Of a stretch of 12,070 bases of DNA, positions 8,297-12,070 are shown in pieces. The notes under the pieces were generated by a model. That model was not told the origin of the DNA. It saw only the letters and a list, made by a program, of their open reading frames with translations, and made no database searches. The translations under genes were made by a program, and so were the position numbers. The first letter of the stretch is position 1. Each line of letters opens with the position of its first letter. This stretch comes from Isohypsibius dastychi (lineage: Eukaryota > Tardigrada > Eutardigrada > Parachela > Isohypsibiidae). The stretch spans positions 1 through 12,070 of the forward strand of contig JAQIWT010001176.1 of the NCBI GenBank assembly GCA_034696485.1. Direction: 5' to 3'.

Positions 8297-11016
8297 ATGC
8301 AAGGTTTCCAAACAATGTCGGTGAGCGTAGCACGTAAGCGTAGTTCCTTGAGCAAACGACTGTCAACCGTGATATCTCTCGACATAATTCCGGAAACTCT
8401 CCAAAATTCAGATGACATCATAAACGCTCTCGGTGATATGCGTCGATTCCAGATTATTCAAATTTTCGTGCTGAGCTTACAGGTGTTCCCTTGCATAGCC
8501 AGTGACCTCGCCGTGGTTTTCTTCACCATTGATCCAGTTGGAATACAATTTGCCAACTTGACGAACCTGACCACCTTTGCACAGTTCAGATCCACTCCGG
8601 GTTGTGCTGAGTTGAATGGGATCAACGAAACTGCAGATAATTATAGCGTGATATACAAGGATCACCAGTGGTCAATCATCGGGGACGTGAGTACCCTTTT
8701 GAAGTCCTCAACTGTATTGTCATCAACGTTGTCGTTCGTCACACAGATGAACCTGATCTGCGACAAATACTGGTTAGCAGCTTTCACGACGACCTTATAT
8801 TTTCTTGGTGAGCAATTTTGCTTGATTCCATTTTACAACATGTCATAAGATGAGTGTGAATGAAGGGACAGTGATCTCTGCGCCGCTTTTCGGCTGGGCG
8901 GCAGACAAATTTGGACGGAGACCGGTGCTCCTTATTGGGAACATTACCTTCACTCTTCTGCAAACGGCTCTGATATTCTCCCGGGATGTTCTTTCTTTTG
9001 GCATACTTCGATTTTTACTTGGCTTGACTCGCCAGGTGGGAACATTCAAACATACCCAATACAGTACAGTTTACATGTCAGGAAACAATTATTGCCGTTG
9101 CAGGGGATCCAAGTGGTTTCCTTTGTCCTCTTAATGGAATGGACAACTTCCAAACGGCGGAGTTTCGTTTATGCTATTGGTCCAAGTTGTTTCATAACAT
9201 TTGGCGCCTTAAACCTTTCTCTCATGGCTTATTTGTTCCAAAACTGGCACGACTTACAAACTGCTATCACACTTTGCAACTTTGCGGCAGTTGGTCTTTA
9301 TTGGTCAGTATAAAAAGTCTTAAGATGTCATCAATCAACATGACAGTTTCATAGGTTTGCCCCCGAGCCGATTCGATGGCTTTTGTCAAAAGGCCGACCG
9401 GATGAAGTCAAACGGATTTGCCACTATATTGCGCGATTTAATGGTGTCGCGTTTGAGGACCACAATCTTGACGGAATCCAAAGAGTATCGACGAAACTAA
9501 CGTTCCAGAATGCCAATTCAAAATCAAAAACTGTACTGGATTGCTTCCGCACACCATACGTACGTCTTTTCTCCTTCCTGACATCATTTTTCAAGTGAGT
9601 GTAAAGACATACACATGTAGCCGACATAATCGTCGCGTTGTCCCCTGTAAACGCGGACAAGAGGACATTTTCGTCCTATGATACAGCCGACCAAATTGTC
9701 CCCTGTTCCGAGGCACAATTCCGAGGGGACAGTTGACAGTTTGCAGGGGAGAGTTTGGATGGAACATTTTGGAGGGAACAGGTTGGATGGGAAAAATAAA
9801 AGTGGGAAGTTTCGGAGGACTGTTCAAAGGGGACGATTCGGAGGAAAAAAGCAGTGGTCAGTTTGTGAGGGGAGGAGTATGGATGTGACAGCTGGGCGGT
9901 GGGGGGATTAATTGTGGTGGTGGGACAACTTGGAGGGAACAGCGTGGTGCAGAAGACTATTTTGGAAATAATTCAGAAGCGACACTCTGAACGGTTCAGT
10001 CAGTTTCGAGAGGCACCACTGGAAAGAGTAAAACTCGAGGAAACAAACATATTTGTTTTCTCCAAACTGCCCCCTCTGAATTGTCCGCCAGGACAGGCGA
10101 CAAGGGGACAATTCTGTCGACTACATACGCATACTAGTCACATTCCATTGAACTGAATTTTATCTTTTCAGCATTATTCAAGTCACTGTTTACTTTGGGT
10201 TATGCCTGATGACCAATACCCTCTATGGTAACATTTACGTGAACTTTGCAATCGGAGGTGCCATGGAACTCATTACAAGAATACTTTGCGTCTCTATCGT
10301 ACACCGGTAATTTTTTTCGTCGAATTTAAGCCACGTTCTTTGATTTTTCTGTTCCAGTGTCAACAACCGACCGGGGTTAGCTTTGTTTATGGTATCATCA
10401 GCTGTATTTTGTCTGCTAGCTGCAGTCATCCCAAACCACATATCATTTGGGAGATACTGTATCATTGCTATGGCACTCCTTGCCAGAACGTCTATTGTTG
10501 GGGCGTATCATTTCAGCAGCTTAATTTCCAATGAGCTCTTCCCAACTGTCATACGAAATAACGGCGTTATGCTTGCAATGGGAGTGGGCCGCGTCGGGGC
10601 AACACTTGCTCCACAAATGGTCTTCCTTTCTCAAGTAAAAAAACATCGACACCGAAGGTCACTTGCCCGTACCTATGAATTTTCAGGTTCAAGGAACATT
10701 CAGTGGAATGGCCTACGTGATCTTTGCTGTTCTTTCTGCCTCCGGAGCTGTGGCAACAGTTTTTATACCAGAGACGAAAGGACTTGCGCTACCAGAAACG
10801 GTTGAGGATTCGGAGCATCTCGGAAAAAACCACATTCGCGAGCTGTTTATGCGCGTCAAAGTTCGAAATGAACGAAAATCAAATACATCAGTATCGGAAG
10901 CTGAACTTGAAATTCCGATGAAGGCATCGATCAAAGCACGCGTGAGAGCGTCTTCTCTGCGCCCAGCGTCTCTGTATGCCGAGTCACAGAACAACCGACG
11001 ATTCTCCGCCATGTAA
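8297..11016 (+). CDS. SLC22-like organic ion transporter (MFS), complete, seven exons
   Basis: Proposed exons are 8297-8807, 8866-9035, 9104-9303, 9355-9594, 10172-10306, 10358-10634 and 10687-11016 (TAA). All are GT..AG with consistent phases, giving 620 residues. ATG 8297 is the first in frame; ATG 8315 is an alternative. The first exon holds a charged N-terminus, helix 1 (FQIIQIFVLSLQVF) and the large extracellular loop typical of SLC22, with sites NLT, NLT, NET and NYS. Later motifs are GWAADKFGRRP (MFS loop), WFAPEPIRWLLSKGR, ELFPTVIRNNG and IPETKG. The C-tail after IPETKG is about 80 residues and rich in Lys, Arg and Ser. Compared with the paralogue at 143-2270, junction phases match, one exon is the same length (135 nt), and one intron of the paralogue is missing, so that its 130- and 141-nt exons correspond to a single 277-nt exon here. 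No frame damage is seen. Expected in the plasma membrane; substrate unknown. Confidence 0.9.
9608..10133. mobile_element. 526-bp inverted-repeat element (MITE/foldback-like) inside an SLC22 intron
   Basis: The arms 9608-9659 and 10082-10133 are reverse complements over 52 nt without gaps, 38 of 52 positions matching by hand count. A second, shorter copy of the arm motif (GCCGACCAAATTGTCCCC) lies at 9686-9703. The interior is purine-rich on the plus strand and has no coding sequence I recognise, so the element would be non-autonomous. It fills most of the 577-nt intron 9595-10171, far longer than the other introns of this gene (51-68 nt). No target-site duplication is evident, so the exact ends are uncertain. 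Confidence 0.6.
9755..9794 (+). repeat. 14-nt period G-rich tandem repeat inside the intronic element
   Basis: TTGGATGGAACA (9755), TTGGAGGGAACA (9769) and TTGGATGGGAAA (9783) follow each other at 14-nt spacing. A further exact TTGGAGGGAACA lies at 9930-9941. The stretch between (9795-9929) is also G-rich and probably holds more diverged copies. Confidence 0.65.
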
Positions 11017-11074
11017 TGACTCCGCAAATCACAATCTTCGCAGTTATCCCTTGGAAACGTTGATCAAGTCATTT

Positions 11075-11094
11075 ACATATATAGTCATATATGT
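11075..11094. repeat. Short AT-rich hairpin downstream of the second transporter
   Basis: ACATATAT (11075-11082) and ATATATGT (11087-11094) form a perfect 8-bp inverted repeat with a 4-nt loop, about 60 nt after the stop codon and probably within the 3' UTR. It could occur by chance in AT-rich DNA. Confidence 0.35.
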
Positions 11095-11172
11095 GTAGAA
11101 TGTTAGTTCTAATTGCTAGCTTATTCGATTCCCTGAACTTCAATTTCCTTGTCCTGCTTGCGGGAATATAGC

Positions 11173-11178
11173 AATAAA
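11173..11178 (+). promoter_or_regulatory. Possible polyadenylation signal AATAAA
   Basis: A canonical AATAAA lies 157 nt after the stop of the second transporter and is the first one seen after it. If used, the transcript would end close to, or just inside, the antisense receptor fragment. The call rests on the hexamer alone. Confidence 0.35.
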
Positions 11179-11194
11179 TACCCGCCAATATGAT

Positions 11195-11745
11195 AAACTA
11201 ATGGTACTGGTCGAGATGCACTGGTAACCATACAGTAAACGTGCGATATCAACCTTACTCTGGCCATCATCGGGGCCCGGAGTCACAGCCTTAATTTTTG
11301 GTAATATTCTCGGTTCGTGGACGCCCCTCCAACATGTTCCGACTTGAATTCCACTCATAAGTGCCGACTCGAAAATCCAGCAGATGCTAGCTGGTCTGTC
11401 ATTTAAGTTATTGTAGTTTTCCCACTTACCAGATGGTAATCCATTAGGTCTTACGGGAAACTCATACTCAGATTTTCTGAGGGCACGGTAGACGATTTCC
11501 TGTGAAGCACATTGGTATCGCATAACCAGTCGCGCTATGTCCATGGGGCTGTAGAAACTTCCTCCAAGCTTTTCAGTTCGAGGCTTTGAACGAACCGTTC
11601 TGTCCTGCGGTTTCAACCAAACATTATCGTATCGTATCGCAGATGCTTCTTGAGTGTCACCGAGTGCAGATCGAACGGTGTACGCAGAACCGCCGACTGA
11701 GCGCTTCCTGACGATACCTCGTATCTATGACGATGTTCTTCTCGT
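11195..11745 (-). pseudogene. Antisense, internally deleted fragment of the pseudo-astacin receptor ectodomain
   Basis: Read on the minus strand, the fragment matches the ectodomain at 2816-6921 closely, roughly four residues in five over the best part. It begins in unit 1 with VLRTPFDLHSVTL (receptor [13 protein letters not shown]) and continues through SFYSPMDIARLVMRYQC and the linker. It then jumps in frame from SGIQVG directly to EPRILPKI and [14 protein letters not shown], the end of unit 2. About 560 nt, nearly all of unit 2, are missing. Near 11625-11639 a triple TATCG run makes it 8 nt longer than the receptor and breaks the frame. Similarity stops soon after YQC and before about 11745. 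There is no signal peptide, TM or kinase. It is most likely a decayed duplicate; an exon of another gene copy is less likely. Confidence 0.8.
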
Positions 11746-12070
11746 ATGTCATCTAAAGTTAAATCCCGGTATTATGGCTGCCCCGACAGGCCAAATTCAA
11801 CCATGAGTTAACTAAATCGAGTCAGCCTAACTTGTAAGTTGTGGCTGTTATGTCAACTAGGTCGAGTCAGTGGCACCCGTAAATATGGTCAGCTATAGAG
11901 CAGTCCGTGCGCCCAGCCCGTGCCATGACTTTTCGTAGTCCACCTTTCGTAGTGAGAACTTTCATAGTAGAAGTTTCGTTGTCATACTTCTCGTACGATC
12001 AAAGACGACTATTTCCGCCCACCCCAATATATGGAAAATGACTTCCATTGCCGCCCACTGGGCAAAGTGG
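11746..12070. other. Non-coding right end with short repeats
   Basis: I see no gene here on either strand. Two 19-nt direct repeats (GTTAACTAAATCGAGTCAG at 11807-11825 and GTCAACTAGGTCGAGTCAG at 11852-11870; 16 of 19 match) are spaced by 45 nt. A second repeat series follows at 11931-11982, and CCGCCCAC occurs twice near the end (12016-12023 and 12051-12058). The texture suggests degraded repetitive DNA. Confidence 0.5.
11931..11982. repeat. Four copies of TTTCRTWGT at 14-15 nt spacing
   Basis: TTTCGTAGT at 11931 and 11945, TTTCATAGT at 11960 and TTTCGTTGT at 11974 lie at 14-15 nt intervals; a more diverged copy may follow at about 11988. The series is short and imperfect, and no function is evident. 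Confidence 0.5.

Noticed and set aside
9678-10156. Open frames on both strands within the long intron (77, 85 and 67 codons)
   Set aside because: They fall in the repetitive G-rich inverted-repeat element; composition is low-complexity and no domain is recognisable.

Overview
The window is eukaryotic nuclear DNA, most likely from a small-genome invertebrate. The coding blocks only make sense when joined across short GT..AG introns (about 45-580 nt) whose phases match. The genes (SLC22-type transporters, astacin-like domains, a split-type receptor tyrosine kinase) are metazoan families. The compact layout would fit a tardigrade or another compact-genome ecdysozoan, but the taxon is an inference and was not tested.

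Layout, left to right. (1) 143-2270 (+): the last seven exons of an SLC22/organic-cation-transporter-like MFS gene whose 5' part lies outside the window. (2) 2816-6921 (+): a membrane receptor gene encoding a signal peptide, three tandem astacin (M12A) folds that have all lost the zinc-binding motif, a furin-type RRKR site, one transmembrane segment and a cytoplasmic tyrosine kinase domain. The reading frame is broken twice, near 3096 and near 5608. (3) 8297-11016 (+): a complete second SLC22-like gene of seven exons and 620 residues, paralogous to the first, whose longest intron is filled by a 526-bp inverted-repeat element. (4) about 11195-11745 (-): an internally deleted, frameshifted copy of part of the receptor ectodomain, in reverse orientation. 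The remainder is intergenic DNA with small repeat clusters.

The transporters should move organic ions or other small molecules across the plasma membrane. The receptor should bind something through its dead protease domains and signal through its kinase. Nothing in the sequence links the receptor to the transporters functionally; the arrangement looks like local duplication. The most unusual item is the architecture 3 x pseudo-astacin - TM - tyrosine kinase, with an HCD catalytic loop in place of HRD. I do not recognise it as a described receptor class.
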